Assembly (NCBI GenBank): GCA_033439265.1
Contig: JAVTVX010000026.1
Coordinates: 1,167,501-1,231,500, forward strand
Reading direction: 5' to 3'
DNA from: Dillenia suffruticosa
Lineage: Eukaryota; Streptophyta; Magnoliopsida; Dilleniales; Dilleniaceae
Length of the DNA stretch: 64,000 nucleotides
The position numbers and the translations under genes are program-made. Shown here piece after piece: positions 11,059-23,516 of this stretch. How positions within the stretch are numbered: position 1 is the first letter of the stretch; each line of letters begins with the position of its first letter. The notes under the pieces are model-generated. The model had not been told where the DNA came from. It saw only the letters and a program-made list of their open reading frames with translations, and searched no databases.

Positions 11059-11200
11059 TATGCAGGAAGCATCCAAAGAAGTTCCTAGGAAAGAACGGGC
11101 ATCAGTTTTCATACGCCAACAATCAACATACATATCAAACTTGAAAGGTTGCCTAATAATTTCTCAGAAAATATGTCCTGAATGTGAACAAGATGGATAA

Positions 11201-12155
11201 GCCCATGCTCTGCTTGCGCAGTGCCTGTGGGATGGGTGCTTCTTGTGTGATGATTGGGCGTTTTTTAATATTCTGGCACCAAATTGTTCCAAATTCATTC
11301 AGATATTTTTCAAATCATTTTTCATAATTTTCCTAATTTTTTCATATTTTTTTTGAATTAAAATTAATTTTTATGAATTTTTTAATGCTTAGATATTCAA
11401 TGATTTTTTTTTTAAATTTTTTTGCTCGACAAAAAAATATGAAAAAAAAGTATGTGATGCCCATAATTTTTCTATGATTTGTCAGGTAAAGATCCAAATA
11501 TAAAAAAAAAAAATCATTTGCATCAATAAAGTAGTGTACTTTTCTCAAACAAACATTTCAATGCCCCTTTTGCTGGGCTTAGAAAGGCTAAAGATGCTCT
11601 TTAGGGGGAGCTCTCTCAAGAGCTCTAGGCAATGGGCACCCACACGCTCATGCAACATGCGACATGCGAGGTGCCCCCTGCCTTGACATGGACGCATGCC
11701 CAAGGTGCATAGTGGCCTCTTACATGGGTGGCCAGTGGCCCGCGGTGGCTGCCCCTGGCCGTGCGCCGCCGGTCCGCGTGCATGTACCCGCTCACATGTT
11801 ATAGTACCAGCACTTCGGACACTAAGAAAGTACCGATAAGGGAGTCCAAGTGAGCAAGAGCGAGGGGCGATCGAGTTCAAGGGCAACCAATCACATGCGG
11901 GCGAAGGCTCCCAAGCAACTGCGAGCGAGGGCAATCAAATGCGGGTGAGCAAGGTGTGACGAGCATGCACAAACGAGGGTGACCGAGACACGCATGCACA
12001 ATCGAGACCGAGATAGACAAAGTATGCCACTTGGAATTCCTTTTATTAGGTAAAGAAAGAGAAGATGCCTAAAGCAGAACAGTGAATTTCTGAGATGCAC
12101 CAGTAGTAATAGCAACAAAAAGCAATGAGAGAGCAATGGAGGGAAAGGTTTTCAC
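11201..12155. other. Unexplained insertion-like region with a GC-rich island
   Basis: Where the EF-hand family needs its later exons (third and fourth loops), the locus holds an AT-rich stretch (11,280-11,550) followed by a markedly GC-rich island (about 11,560-12,040). The island has recurring gcgagg, gcgggtgagc and acgcatgcac phrases. No exon of the EF-hand gene is found in it, and the open minus frames (up to 129 codons) are Cys/Pro/Arg-rich with no domain I know. It may be a foreign element or captured fragment; ends and target-site duplication were not found. Confidence 0.5.
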
Positions 12156-12221
12156 CTTATTTCCTCCTGGCACAGCCACCGGAGTAGCTTGGGGTTTGTG
12201 CTGTCAGCTGGGTGCAAAAAA
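12156..12221 (-). pseudogene. EF-hand protein gene, internal exon (HPAD...LLRWLCQEE)
   Basis: A 66-bp exon with acceptor ttttctag and donor GTGAAA on the minus strand. It reads FLHPADSTNPKLLRWLCQEE then IR. It joins in phase with the exon at 12,300-12,402: that exon ends in AA, this one starts with T, and together they make Asn. The sequence agrees, from memory, with the linker after the second EF hand in the plant reticulocalbin/calumenin-like family (Arabidopsis At4g27790 type). The next expected exon should start with the rest of an RERD/DKDGK segment and is not found downstream. It has no stop or splice defect of its own, but it sits in a locus whose other parts are lost. Confidence 0.85.
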
Positions 12222-12299
12222 CTAGAAAATCATGAAGAGTACAGATTAATTACAGAATTAGCATAAATTTAAGAGAAACTATAAAAGTCAAACACTTAC

Positions 12300-12402
12300 T
12301 TGTTGAACTCTGTTTTATTCAGCAGGCCATCTCCATCTGCATCAGATGCATTGAAATGCTTCTCCTTCCTCCGTCCCATGTCATACCCGAAAGAATCATT
12401 AT
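12300..12402 (-). pseudogene. EF-hand protein gene, internal exon with calcium loop
   Basis: A 103-bp exon with acceptor ttgcatggcag and donor GTAAGT on the minus strand. It reads NDSFGYDMGRRKEKHFNAS then DADGDGLLNKTEFN. The 12-residue loop DADGDGLLNKTE has Asp at 1, 3 and 5, Gly at 6 and Glu at 12, so it is a canonical calcium-binding EF hand. The preceding SFGYDMG..K..HFNASD segment is typical of a plant multi-EF-hand secretory-pathway protein (CREC-like; related, from memory, to At4g27790 and At5g08580). Exon phase (starts on codon base 2) and splice sites are sound. Upstream exons are not found before the copia complex at 13,782. I call the locus a pseudogene because later exons are missing or cut. 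Confidence 0.87.
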
Positions 12403-13781
12403 CTGCCATGCAAAGTCAAACTATGAACATAAATACTTAGTAACTCCATGTTAAAGCAATTAACTTGTATGGTAACATAACCAAAATTTAGTAAACACTA
12501 ATATGTTAAAAAACTGCTCAACTCAAGGTTCAGAATGTTTTCCCGTCTCTTTGGACTTGGTACAAAAATATTACTAATCGAATACATCTACCTTCGCCCG
12601 AAATTTGTTTCCACCAGAAGTGTCCATTCGTTCTGTATGTTAAACAAGACTAATCTCCATTTACCAACTTTCAAACGATAGAAGTACTTTCAGTTCCATT
12701 GTGCAGCCCTCAAGGGAATTTGTGTAAAAATATGGATTTATGTTTATGACATAAATAAGATTAAAAAAGAAAAACGGAACAGCAATAAAAGATGTAAGTG
12801 AGATGGGGAGTTGTGGGAGGACATCCAAAAGGCTTCATACACCTTTTAGGGCAAAAAAAAATGCAAATAACAAATAAGACAAAGCTTATTGCCCAAAAAA
12901 ACAACAAACAGATTAGGAACTGATGTTAACATCCAGAAGCTCCACAAATCTAACCATCTATAGCATACAATTCATTAACCAAAGGAAGGAGAAAAACTAA
13001 CTGGCAACCTTAAAATTTCATCCTCCCACAAGTTGGTGCATCCAAACACCCCCCACTTGTTTTTCCTGAAAGCAATAACACTGCTTTTCTACTTCCAGAA
13101 AATGCCGACACCAGCTCTTTTCCTCAAATATTTTAAACAAAGACTTTGTCATATGATATTAAGAGCCACTACAACCTAGTTCCTCCCATCTTCCTCCTCA
13201 AAATTGTTTCCAGAATCCCCAGTACAAAATTTACTGTGTATTTGTGTCCTCTTTCTCAATCACTTTTCTCTTTTTGACCAATAGATCTTTCTTCGTTTAA
13301 TTGACCGGTTGAAGATATCGCCGTCAAATCCTTCAAAGGACATTTTCTCATCTCCACAAAGCCCTGTAAGAAATTTTTTCATTGCCTATACAAGTAAGAT
13401 GGTCAGGGGCTGCTTTGAAAGGTGCTGAAGTGAGGCATTCATGTTTTTGGATAAGGGACCAAGGCCCTAACATGTCTGCCTTCAGAAATTTTCAAGATTC
13501 GAATCCCAACCATTACTGAAACTGAACTTAGGTAATTTTGTCTGTATACCAGTTTCAGAATTAAAAGGGATCTGCAAAACTTATACCAATTGATGTTCTT
13601 GGGACTTCTTTCAACTCAGAAATCCTTTCTATATTCAAGTCCTAACAATTTGAGGTGCAAAGAACTAAATTAATGCACAGACAAGCTTAACTGCTCTATG
13701 ATTGAATTTTAACTTAGAGCCGTGTTTTAGACTTTCACGCATCAATTAGAGGCAACACGGGGTCTTGTCAACACGGGGTCT
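12403..13781. other. No exon seen; probable intron or decayed 5' part of the EF-hand locus
   Basis: 1.4 kb of ordinary AT-rich sequence on the 5' side of the EF-hand exons. I searched the minus strand for the expected preceding exon (a DGFISF..YEPP.W type segment) and found none. Just before the copia complex the phrase caacacggggtcttgt is tandemly doubled (13,753-13,784). Confidence 0.55.
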
Positions 13782-15067
13782 TGTTTAATCTTAACGCTAA
13801 AATTTTGATAATAACAAAATTTTACATATGTTACTAATCAATCTACTAATGTGTTGGTCTTAAAGATAAAGTTTTATAGAGTTAAGATTAACTTCTATCA
13901 TTAAAGGATAGAAGCACTAGTTCTATGTAGGTTTTGAACAAAGATTAAACTGTGTGAACATAAGCATAGAAGTACATAGCGTAGAAGTATCATGCTTTAA
14001 TAGAAGGAGTTGTGAATTATTTAGAAACTACAGAATCTAGACAGTTTTAAAACAAATGCAATTTTATCTCAATCACGATCCAGCTCAGCAGATTAAAAGC
14101 TGATTGGGTGCTGCACTTTGTTTAAATCAAACCTAAGTACATCATCTGGTGATTGAAGATTCAAATTCAATTTTTTATTGAAAGTAAAGTGATAATTCAA
14201 ATTTTAAAATATTTTCTCAGAAAATAATAACTGGTTTTCAGGAGCTGTTTTTTTAAGTATAGCTTCTCCATTGATCAAGCATTTTAAAATTTGGATCTTC
14301 TACTATTAAGGGGATTGTCGGTCTTTGAATTTGAAAAATAATAGTGGTAAAAATCAGAGATTCAAAGGAGAAAACTACGCTGAAAAATTGGACCTGCTCT
14401 GATTTTTCTCTATTGCAAGTTCATTCTGAAGGCTACTTTGAGCCTTTAAATCTTTACTATGGTAACTAGCTTGTGCAGAACTCTAAATGGTACCATAAGT
14501 CTATTATACACTGATTATCTAGATACGTTTATAGATCTTATTTGATACACAAACAGAAAGTTATATGATCTGAAACTATCCTTCAGAGTCAGCTTATTTG
14601 TCAGAAATGTTTCTATAAAATTTTGTTTAGCTTGATTTATTGAGTCTGTAACCTATTGTTTTGAACTTGTAAAGTCTTAAAAAGTTGGGGAGAGTGTGAA
14701 AAACACTATCTTGAGTTGATAGGTAGTTGTAGAAGAGTTTGGATTTGGTCATTGTTGGACAAAGCCATCTTTAAGAAGGGAAGGTACAAGTCATCAACAT
14801 AGGAGGATTGTACTCATCTTTGTAACTCTTTCCGCATAATTGAAACTGGCTATCACTGTATCCTGACTTGATAAGTTAGAAAAGTGGACGTTGGCACAAG
14901 GTTGAACCATTATAAATTGAGTTTGTTTTCTTCTCCCTTACTTTTATTTTTCCTACATATTTGCAAGCATTTTTGGTCTTAGAATAATTTAGATTAATCA
15001 GAAACTAATCTAAGATTTTTAGGGCAATCAATTTAAATCCCATTCTTGATTGCCATAAGGACCAACA
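13782..15067 (+). repeat. Element A 5' LTR
   Basis: 1.29 kb, repeated in the same orientation at 20,577-21,784 and in reverse at 27,630-28,902. It ends accaaca directly before the primer-binding site at about 15,070. Its first bases are diverged from the other copies (which start TGTTAAGAAAATT or TGCTAAGAAAATT), so the exact start carries an uncertainty of a few bases. Confidence 0.8.
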
Positions 15068-15318
15068 AGTGATATTAGAGTAAGTGCTGTTACTCCAAAA
15101 AGTATTCACTTTTGAGAAAAAGATAAAATGGCAACTCAATAGTCTTATGACTAATACACTAATAGAACATTTTATTTTGATAGAGTAAATTTTTCTCATT
15201 GAAATTGTAGCACGGAAACTTTTTTTCAAGTCACATATTATGAGACATGAGAAGTCATTTTCCAAGGAAATTTAGAAGATAAACACCTATAGTAACAAAG
15301 CATGATAAGAGAAAGATT

Positions 15319-16620
15319 TTGATAAATTGTAGGGCAAAACATCTACTCTTATGTACTATTTCTCCTATAAAATTTAACCTTGTTTCTTATTGTGCTACGA
15401 CTAAACATATTTGGGACAAATTGTGTGTTACTCATGAAGGAACAAACACTACAAAGGAGATCAGAATTAACTTTTTAATGCAGGAATATGAACTCTTTAA
15501 AATTCAGCTAGGAGAATTGATAAAAGACATTTTCTATAGATTCACAACTATCACAAATGAGTTGGATTCACTTGGATAGGCCTTTTCAAATGCAGATCTT
15601 GTCAAAAAAATTCTATAAGTTCTTCCTAGGGCTTGGGATGCAAAGAGGATGCCCAAGATCTGTCCAAATTGTCACTAAATGAGCTGAGAGGAAAAGTCAT
15701 GTCTTATGGAGCAAATGTCTTCCATATTGCTGAGAATGAAAACAAGAAAAAACTGATTGCATTTGTAGCAAAAGAGGAAGACAAATATGAAGATGAAAAA
15801 TCCAGTAATGAAGAAATGAATATGTTGGCAAAGATGATGTCGAAAATACTTAGAAGGAAATGTGATAAGTCTGTTAAGTTTTAGAAAACTAATATCTCTT
15901 GAAAGTTCAAACATGATGCAGGAAACTGCAGCAAAACAAAAGAGCAGAAGAAAAAGGTTCTCTGTTATGAGTGCAAGAAACCAAGACATATCAAGTATAA
16001 GTGTCCTGCTCTTTTAAAGAAGTTGCAGAAATTTCAGAAGAAGGGAAAGACAATGATGACTACCTAGAGTGATTTGGAGGAGTCTTATTTAGATTCAGAG
16101 TTTGAAGTTTCTGAAAATGTAGAAGAGGCTAACTTTTACTTCATGATAGACACATAGGTGAACTCTTATCATTCTATAGATTTTAGTTCAAAATCTAATG
16201 AATTGTTGAAAATTAACTCTAAGTTAATGTGTAGAATTTTGGATTTGGAAAATGAAAATGAGGTTTTGAAATAAAGAAATTTAGTTTTGAACTCTAAATT
16301 AATGAGAGTTAAATCCGAAAATATTGTTTTAAATAAAGAAATTAGTTGTTTGAAAACCAGAGTAGAAAATATGTCAAAATCTATAAAAACTAACTTCCAA
16401 AAATTCAATGAAAGTGATAAAAAATTGACTAGATTTCTTACAATTCAAAGATATGAATTTTTTAAAAATGGTTTAGGGTATATTTTAGATGTTGAAAATG
16501 ATTTACAATCTAATGAAACTGTTTTTGTTAGTGTAAAAAATAAAAAATACAAAAACAAAGAAATTAAAAACACAGAGACTATAAAACCCAGTCATAAAAG
16601 TAGAAGTCATAGAAATACAG
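15319..16620 (+). pseudogene. Element A gag region (fossil)
   Basis: Pieces of a copia gag. It has a UBN2-type core and a zinc knuckle at about 15,963-16,005 (C-Y-E-C-K-K, later H-I-K and C). A long Lys/Asn/Glu-rich spacer with coiled-coil character follows, of the kind seen in large copia gag proteins. It is broken. Confidence 0.75.
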
Positions 16621-16949
16621 CTTTTAGGGGATAGAAGAAATCGTGAACCTGTCTATTTTCACAAGAATTTCAAAAATTTTTCTAAAAGTCAAAAATCCTT
16701 TTTTTCACGTGTAATATAGATATAGGGATAATTTTTAAAAAATAAAATATAACTTTTCATACTATTTTTGTTATAAACATGGTCATTACAAAATTGTTTT
16801 TTAAGATTGAACAAATTTAATAAAAAAACAAGATAAATGTAATATATATACAATTTTGTTTTCTATAGGACCCATTCTTATTTAGATTTCTAAGAATAGA
16901 TTATGCTCTAATTTATTTGTTCAAGAACATGAGGTAAAAATTAAAGGAA

Positions 16950-18880
16950 AATGGTATATGGATAGTGAATATTTAAGATATATGACAAGAAATGCCTCAT
17001 TGTTCAAAGAGTAAGAAAAGAAATATCATGGAGTGGTAACTTTTGGTGATAATAAAAAAGAAAAGATTATTGGCAACGGTATAAATTTTACATTTGTTAA
17101 AAATATTTTATTTATTGATAAATTGATGCATAATTTTTTATGTGTAAGGCAATTGTATGACATGAGTTATGATATGTTATTTAAAAGAAATAAGTGCATT
17201 GGCTTTAAAGATGAAATACAAGAAAAGATTTTTGAAGAAATCCGAATAAGAAATGTTTATATAGTAGATTCAATGATATTAGATAATTTAAAGGAAAATT
17301 GTTTGATATCTATAAATAATGATATTTTTTGCATAACATAAAAAATTAAGTCATATAAACTTTAAACAATTAGAAAATTTATCCCAAAAAAAATTAATAA
17401 AGGGGATTAATAAAAAATTTCGGTTCCGTATTCACGTCAACAAAATGAAATAGTTGAACAAAAAAATAGGATAATTCAAAAAATGACTACAACTATGCTA
17501 AATGTCAGTAGTGTAGAAAAATATTTTTTAACCGAAATTGCTTCTACAACATGTTATATAATTAATAGAGTTTATTTTAAACTTTTGACAAATAAAACCC
17601 ATAATGAAATTTTTAAAAGTAGAAAACCTAGTGTTTCATATTTTTATATATTTGGTTATACATGTTAAATTTTGAAAAATTATTTAAACACCCTAAATAA
17701 ATTTGATAAAAAAGCCATAAAAGAAATTTTTTTAGACCAATCATTAAATAGTAAAGTATTTAGAGTGTTTAATAAAGAATCAAAGATTGTAAAATAAACA
17801 ATTAATGTCAAATTTCATGAAAATGAATTTCAAGACTTAAAAATTGAAGAAGATAATAAAAATATAAAAATACAAAAACTCCCACATGAAAATGATAAAA
17901 ATAAAGATATAGAAATTGAAAATGAATCTAGAGAGAAAATCATTAAAAATTGAAAATTTTTGCGTAGTCACTCACATGTTGATATTATTTTTTGTACTAT
18001 TAATGAATGTTTGTGCGATAATTTTAGTAATTTGATAAAAAGTGAATTTAAAGTATTTATGATGAGTGAATTGAATTTCCTTTTAGATTTTCAAATTAAA
18101 CAAATACCCGAAATAATTTTTATAAATCAAGAAAAATATAAAAAAGATTTAATTAAGAAATTTAGTATGAAAATTTGAAATATGTTGGAACTCTAATATC
18201 TATCTCTATTAAATTAGATTTAGATAAAAAAGGAAAAGATGTAAATAAAAAGTTTTATAAAAGTATGATAGGATTTTTATTATATTTGACCGCTTAATAT
18301 CTCGATATTTTGTATAGTACGTTTTTGTTTGCTAACTTTCAAAGTAAATCCAAACAATCACACTTAAAAGCCACAAAAAGAATTTTAAAATAAGTAGTGG
18401 GTACCTATAATTTAGGGATTTGATGTCCAATAAATCCAAATTTTGAATTAATTAAATATTTGAATGCTGCAGAATGTAAAATTGACCAGAAAAGTACATC
18501 AGATATTTGTCAATTTTTAGGAAATAGGATTGTGAGTTGGGTATCTAAAAAACAAAATTCAGTTATTTTATCCACAGCTGAGTCCGAATATGTATAAATA
18601 GAAAATTATTGTTCTAAAATATTATGGCTAAAACAATAAGTAAATGAAAAAAAATATTTTAATAAAATGTGATAATACAAGTACTATATGTCTTACAAAA
18701 AATCTTATAAATCATTTAAAATCTAAATACATAAAAGTTAGACATTATTTTATAGGAGATCATATTTTGAATGGAAATATTGTTTTAGAATATGTTGATA
18801 CTAAAAATTAATTGGTAGACATTTTTACAAAACCTTTTCATAAAGAAAGTTTTGAGTTCATTAGAAATGAAATTGGAGTT
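16950..18880 (+). pseudogene. Element A pol region: protease/integrase, RT and RNase H (fossil)
   Basis: Copia order. A protease-type segment lies near 16,950-17,340, followed by integrase remnants (17,440-17,670), reverse-transcriptase remnants (about 17,960-18,330) and an RNase H segment near 18,480-18,880 with the copia hallmark SWVSKKQNSV and a nearby AESEY. It is heavily eroded. Confidence 0.75.
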
Positions 18881-18960
18881 TGTTTCCCTTTAAAAGAGAG
18901 AAAATAAAAAGAAGAAAGCTTTATAAAAGTAAAGGTAGAAATGGTAATAGTGGTTCTATA

Positions 18961-18962
<2 letters not shown>

Positions 18963-19030
<68 letters not shown>
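18963..19030. repeat. (AT)n microsatellite
   Basis: About 34 uninterrupted AT units lying between the pol remnant and the extra frame of element A. Element B has no comparable array at the mirrored place (near 24,400), so it expanded after the two copies separated. Confidence 0.97.
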
Positions 19031-19033
<3 letters not shown>

Positions 19034-19159
19034 TATTATACAAGAACACGTAAAGTTTTAAAAATTTTCAAATCTCGTTTTGCAAGCAAACCCAAACCTT
19101 ATTTCTCCTCTTTTGACGAACAAACTCAAGAAACCCTAAATTAAAAATCCAGAAATCTT

Positions 19160-20285
19160 TTAATATAATCTTAGAAATTTCAAATAGGCCATCGCAGATC
19201 TGAACATGCTGTTTTCCAAAGATCAAGAAGCCTCATAGTTTCAAATATTGATTTAGTCGAAGAAGACTCATCTGATTCTAAACCCCCACAACACCCATCT
19301 ACTGCCGATGAAATTCCTCGAATTGATTAGCCATCCAAAATCAAAATCACCCCTAGAAAAAGTATTGCAATGTCGGTAAATAGCCTTCCATTTAGAGTTA
19401 TGAATTTTGAATGTTTTGAAGAGAATGGTTTAGAAATCCAAAGGTACTTGAAAAGAATTGGATGTGTAAGTTTGTGTAATACAAAAAGAAATTGTTGGAA
19501 GAATGTTGTTTTTGATTTTTACAAAATCTGGATTTGGAAACTACTCAAAAATTGGTAATGAAGGTTGAAGGTCATTCTATTAAAATTTCTAAAGAGGATA
19601 CTTCTGGATGTTTAGAACTGAAAAGAGCTAAATTTGATGTTATGTCAAAAATGAATAAGAATGGAGTGTATAAATTGTTTGGAGGAAAAATAAATTTTGG
19701 AAATGAATTTCCATTATTGGTTAGAATAATACACAACACCCGTTGAGGATGACAAGATCATTGTTGCCATGATCTTGGATAGGGAATTGGATTTAGTTGA
19801 AGTATTTATGTTTCATATTAGGGGGAATTTAAATATGAGACCATGTGAGAATATCTTAATGAATATTCATTTGATTTTTTAGAATTTAAAGGTGCTTCCA
19901 TGAATGTGATTCCACTAGGTGTATCATGCATGATGTATATAGGAATCACAATTTCTACGTAGAGAATCTGGAGGCATTGAGAAGGTATATTTTGGAGAGG
20001 AAAGTTAAAGGAAGAGGTGGAGTGGCAGTTGGTCTAGAATAGGAAAAGGATGGAAATGAAGTTTGCGAGGCTCCTAGAACTATACATGAGAAAGGGGAGT
20101 TTTCAAGAAAAAGAAAGAAGATAGTAAGAAAATGGGTATCTCATGCTAGGGTTGAACCAGAGTGGGTCAATAAACTAGAGGAAAGAATTGATGATTTGGA
20201 AGAAAAGATTGACTTGTGTATGGATCTTCTTAAAGAACTGCAGAGAGACATAATATTAATTCTTCGGAGATTTCTAGATGTTTGA
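19160..20285 (+). pseudogene. Element A extra frame downstream of pol (fossil)
   Basis: An additional coding region between pol and the 3' LTR. It has a recognisable segment LPFRVMNFECFEENGLEIQR and a coiled-coil-like end rich in Glu/Asp/Leu. Element B carries the same region in reverse near 23,500-24,250, so it belongs to the family. Extra frames in this position are known in SIRE-type copia elements. I see no convincing membrane segment. It is broken. Confidence 0.65.
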
Positions 20286-20576
20286 GTTCTATGATATTTG
20301 TTAAATACTCTTAATAGAATTTTCAGACTTTACTGTTTCTATGTTCTGCTGGTACTTTATCATCTTTATGTACTGTTTGTTTCTATATTAATGAAATTTT
20401 ATCTTTTCACTGAATGTATGACATCTAAATTTAATATTTTGATAAAACAAAAAGGGGGAGATAAAAAATGATGAAAAATACTGCACATATTAAGAGGAGA
20501 TATCAACTTGTTCATATATTCATAAACAAATTATTTTTAATTTTTTTATGGTTTTGTTGTCATAAAAAGAGAAAAT

Positions 20577-21784
20577 TGCTAAGAAAATTATTGTCAAATT
20601 CTAATATTTTGATGATAATAAAAATCTTCATATGTTACTTATCAATCTATTTAGTGTGCATGTTTTCAAGGTAAAGTTTTATTGATTCAAGATTAACTTC
20701 TATGATTAAAGGATAAAGACATTTGTTTTATAGAGGTTTTGAACCAAGATTAAGTAGTCTAAACACAAGTATAGAAACACAAAGTATAGAAGTATCATGC
20801 TTTTGCAGAAGCAGTTGCAAATTATCCAGAAACTGTATAATCTGGACAGTTTTGAATAAAATGTAATTTTATCTCAATCCAAAAGCCAGCTTAGCATATT
20901 TAGTGTAGATTTGATGCTGGACTTAGTCTTAAATCATACCTAAATAATCATCTGGTGATTGAAGATCCAAATTCAAATTTTTATTGAAGGTAAAGTGATG
21001 ATTCAAATTTTGAAGTATTTTCTTAGAAAATAATAGTTGATTTCTACGATCATAACCAGTGGTAAAAATTAGATATTTCGAAAGAGAAAAACAAGCTTGA
21101 AAATCGGATCTCCTCTGATTTTTCTCTACTGCTAGTTGATTCTGAAGCCCACTTTGAACATTTAATTCTTTACTATGGTAACCAGTTTATGCAGAACTCG
21201 AAGTGGCACTCAAGGTCTATTATACAAAGATTATCTGATACATTTACAGATTATATTTGATATACGATCATAAAGTTATCTAATTTGAAACTATCTTTCA
21301 GAGTTAGTTTATCTGTTAGAAATTGTTCTGCAAAATTTTGTTTAGCCTTGATTCCTTAAGTCTGTAACCTGTTATTTTGAATCTGTACAGTCTAAAAAAG
21401 TTGGGGAGAGTATGACGAACAATATCTTGAGTCGATAGGGTAGTTGTTGGAGAGTTTGGATTAGATCATTGTTGAACTAAGCCATCTTCAAGAAGGGAAG
21501 GTACATATTGTCAATATAGGAGAATTATACTCATCTTTGTAACTCTCCTTGCATAGTGAAAACTGGCTATCGTTGGATCTGATTTGCTGGGCTAGAAGAG
21601 TAGACGTAGATATAAGACCGAATAACTATAAATTGGGTTCGTTTTCTTCTCCCTTATTTTTATTTTTCCTACACATTTGTATGCATTTTTTGCCTTAAGA
21701 TAACTTAGATTAATTAGGGATTAATCTAAAATTTTGAAACACAATCAATTCAAGCCCCATTTTTTATTGCCATAGGGACTAACA
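20577..21784 (+). repeat. Copia-family LTR between element A and the next gag
   Basis: 1.21 kb. It is the 3' LTR of element A, yet it is followed directly by a second primer-binding site (about 21,787, tggtatcaaagc) and a second gag start in the same orientation. It therefore sits as a 5' LTR for the next piece, which suggests a tandem or recombined arrangement sharing one LTR. Confidence 0.8.
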
Positions 21785-22661
21785 AGTGGTATCAAAGCGA
21801 GTGCTCTTTCTCCAAAAAGTGTTCACTTTTGAGCAAAAGATCCAATAATAACTCAATTGATCTATGGCCAATACACAAATAGAACACCTTACTTTGATGA
21901 AATAAATTTTTTTCATTGGAAGTATAGGATGGAAACTTTTATTTAAATCGCAAATTGTGAGGCATGAGAAGTTATTTGCCAAGAAATTTATATATTAAAC
22001 ACCCTATAGTAACGATGATGATAAGAGGAAGATTTTGGTAAACTATAAGGTAAAGCATATATTCTTATGTGCTATTTCTCCCACAGAATTTAAATTTGTT
22101 TCTTCCTATATTACAGCTAAAGATATTTAGGACAAATTATGCATTACTCATGAAGAAGCAAACACTGCAAAGGAGACTAGAATTAACTTTTTAATGCAAG
22201 AATATGAACCCTTCAAAATTCAACGGAGAGAATTGATAAAAGACATATTCAAAAAATTCACAATTATCATGAATGAGTTGGATTCACTTGGAAAGACCCT
22301 TTCAGATGCAAATTTTGTTAGAAAAATTCTATGAGTTCTTCCTAGAGCCTGGGATGCAAAAAGACGATAATAGAGAAAGCCCAAGATCTGTCTTAATTGC
22401 TTTCATGTTGCTGAGAATGAAAGCAAGAGAAAGCTTATTGCATTTGTAGAAACGGAGGAAGAAGAATCTAAAGATGAAAAACCCAACAATGAAGAAACGA
22501 ACACTAAGCAGATTGATTAGTAACATTTGTAAAGTTTTGTTATCATCAAAATATTAGGGTTCAATAATAATTTCTATAACAATCTCTTCCTTTTTAATGA
22601 CAACAAAACTATAAAGAAAAATTCAAAATAATTTGCTTATGATCATATGAACGTATCGATA
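21785..22661. mobile_element. Copia family fragments: second gag piece and an inverted LTR tip
   Basis: Up to about 22,504 the sequence is plus-oriented gag of the same family as element A, following its own primer-binding site. It then switches to minus orientation: a short LTR end (about 22,505-22,581, ending ctataaca) and the 3' internal edge next to it (22,582-22,661), both also seen in element B at 22,970-23,130. This is a junction mosaic from rearrangement between related copies, and only fragments remain. Confidence 0.65.
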
Positions 22662-23044
22662 AAACCAGATGATGTATTTAGGCATGATTTTAGACTAAGT
22701 ACAACACTCAATCTACACTTAATTTGCTAACTTGGATCTTGCATTGAGGTAAAATCACATTTACTTCAAAACTACCTAGATTCCACAATTTTTGAATAAT
22801 TCATTATTCCTTTTATAAAAGAATGATGCTTCCATGCTATGTGCTTCTATGCTTGTGTTCAAATAGCTTAATCTTTGTTTAAAATCTCTATAAAATCAGT
22901 GCTTCTATCCTTTAATCATAGAAGTTAATTTTAACTCAATAAAACTTTATCTTTAAGACCTGCACACTGAGTAGATTGATTAGTAATATATGTAGAGTTT
23001 TGTTATCATCAAAATATTAGGGTTGGACAATAATTTTCTTAACA
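22662..23044 (-). repeat. Element B 3' LTR, partial
   Basis: About 0.38 kb corresponding to the start of the LTR (on the plus strand it ends ttttcttaaca). The remainder is replaced by the mosaic of gag and LTR pieces to its left. Confidence 0.7.
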
Positions 23045-23516
23045 ATCTATCTCTCTTAGATGATAACAAAACCATAAAGAAAAATTGAAAATAATTACTT
23101 ATAAACATATAAACCTATTGATATCTCCCCCTTAAAATGTGCACAAATTTTTATTATTTTTTATCTCTCCCTTTTTGTTTCATCAAAATATTAAATTCAA
23201 ATGTCACACATTCAGTGAAAAGATAAAATTTTCATTGATATAGAAGCAAACAGTATATAAAAGATGATAAAAAACCAACAGAACTTAAAAACAACAAAGT
23301 CTGAAAAATCTATTAAAAGCATTTAACATATCATAGAATTCAAACATTTAGAAATCTCCAAAAAATTTCTATTATGTCTCTTTATAGTTCTTTGAGAATA
23401 TCACATAACTCATTATGCTTTATGTATGATTCAACTAGTGGAATCACATTCACAAAAGCACTTTTAAATTCTTAAAAATCAAATCCTTTTTGCTTAAAAA
23501 GATTTATTAAAACATT

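Larger units (their letters stand above)
8315..11200. repeat. Segmental duplication, copy 1, right block
   Basis: Collinear with 58,937-62,395. The shared block opens at tctaaagtggcac, followed by a ggagggagta phrase that resembles a Stowaway-type MITE end (clearer in copy 2 as gtgggacggagggagta). It closes just after gaacaagatggata (copy 2: aaaacaagatggata). By eye the copies are close (well above 80%) apart from clean insertions: one poly(A) retroposon here, two SINEs there. Copy 1 also lacks about 250-330 bp around 11,058, where the last EF-hand exon is cut. Confidence 0.85.
13782..21784 (+). mobile_element. Ty1/copia LTR element A (fossil)
   Basis: A plus-strand copia element: 5' LTR, primer-binding site resembling the initiator tRNA-Met type (the family form is tggtatcagag), gag, pol in the copia order, an extra frame downstream of pol, a purine tract aaaaagggggagat near 20,450, and a 3' LTR. 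LTR ends follow the TGTT...AACA pattern. The two LTRs agree at only about 80% by eye, so insertion was several million years ago under usual plant rates (inference). It is badly broken, with many disruptions. Long LTRs plus an extra downstream frame suggest the SIRE/Maximus lineage, which is not certain. Confidence 0.85.

Noticed and set aside
11545-11934. 129-codon minus frame in the GC-rich island
   Set aside because: Cys/Pro/Arg-rich with no domain pattern. Long frames are expected by chance in GC-rich DNA because stops are rare, and it crosses the place of lost EF-hand exons.
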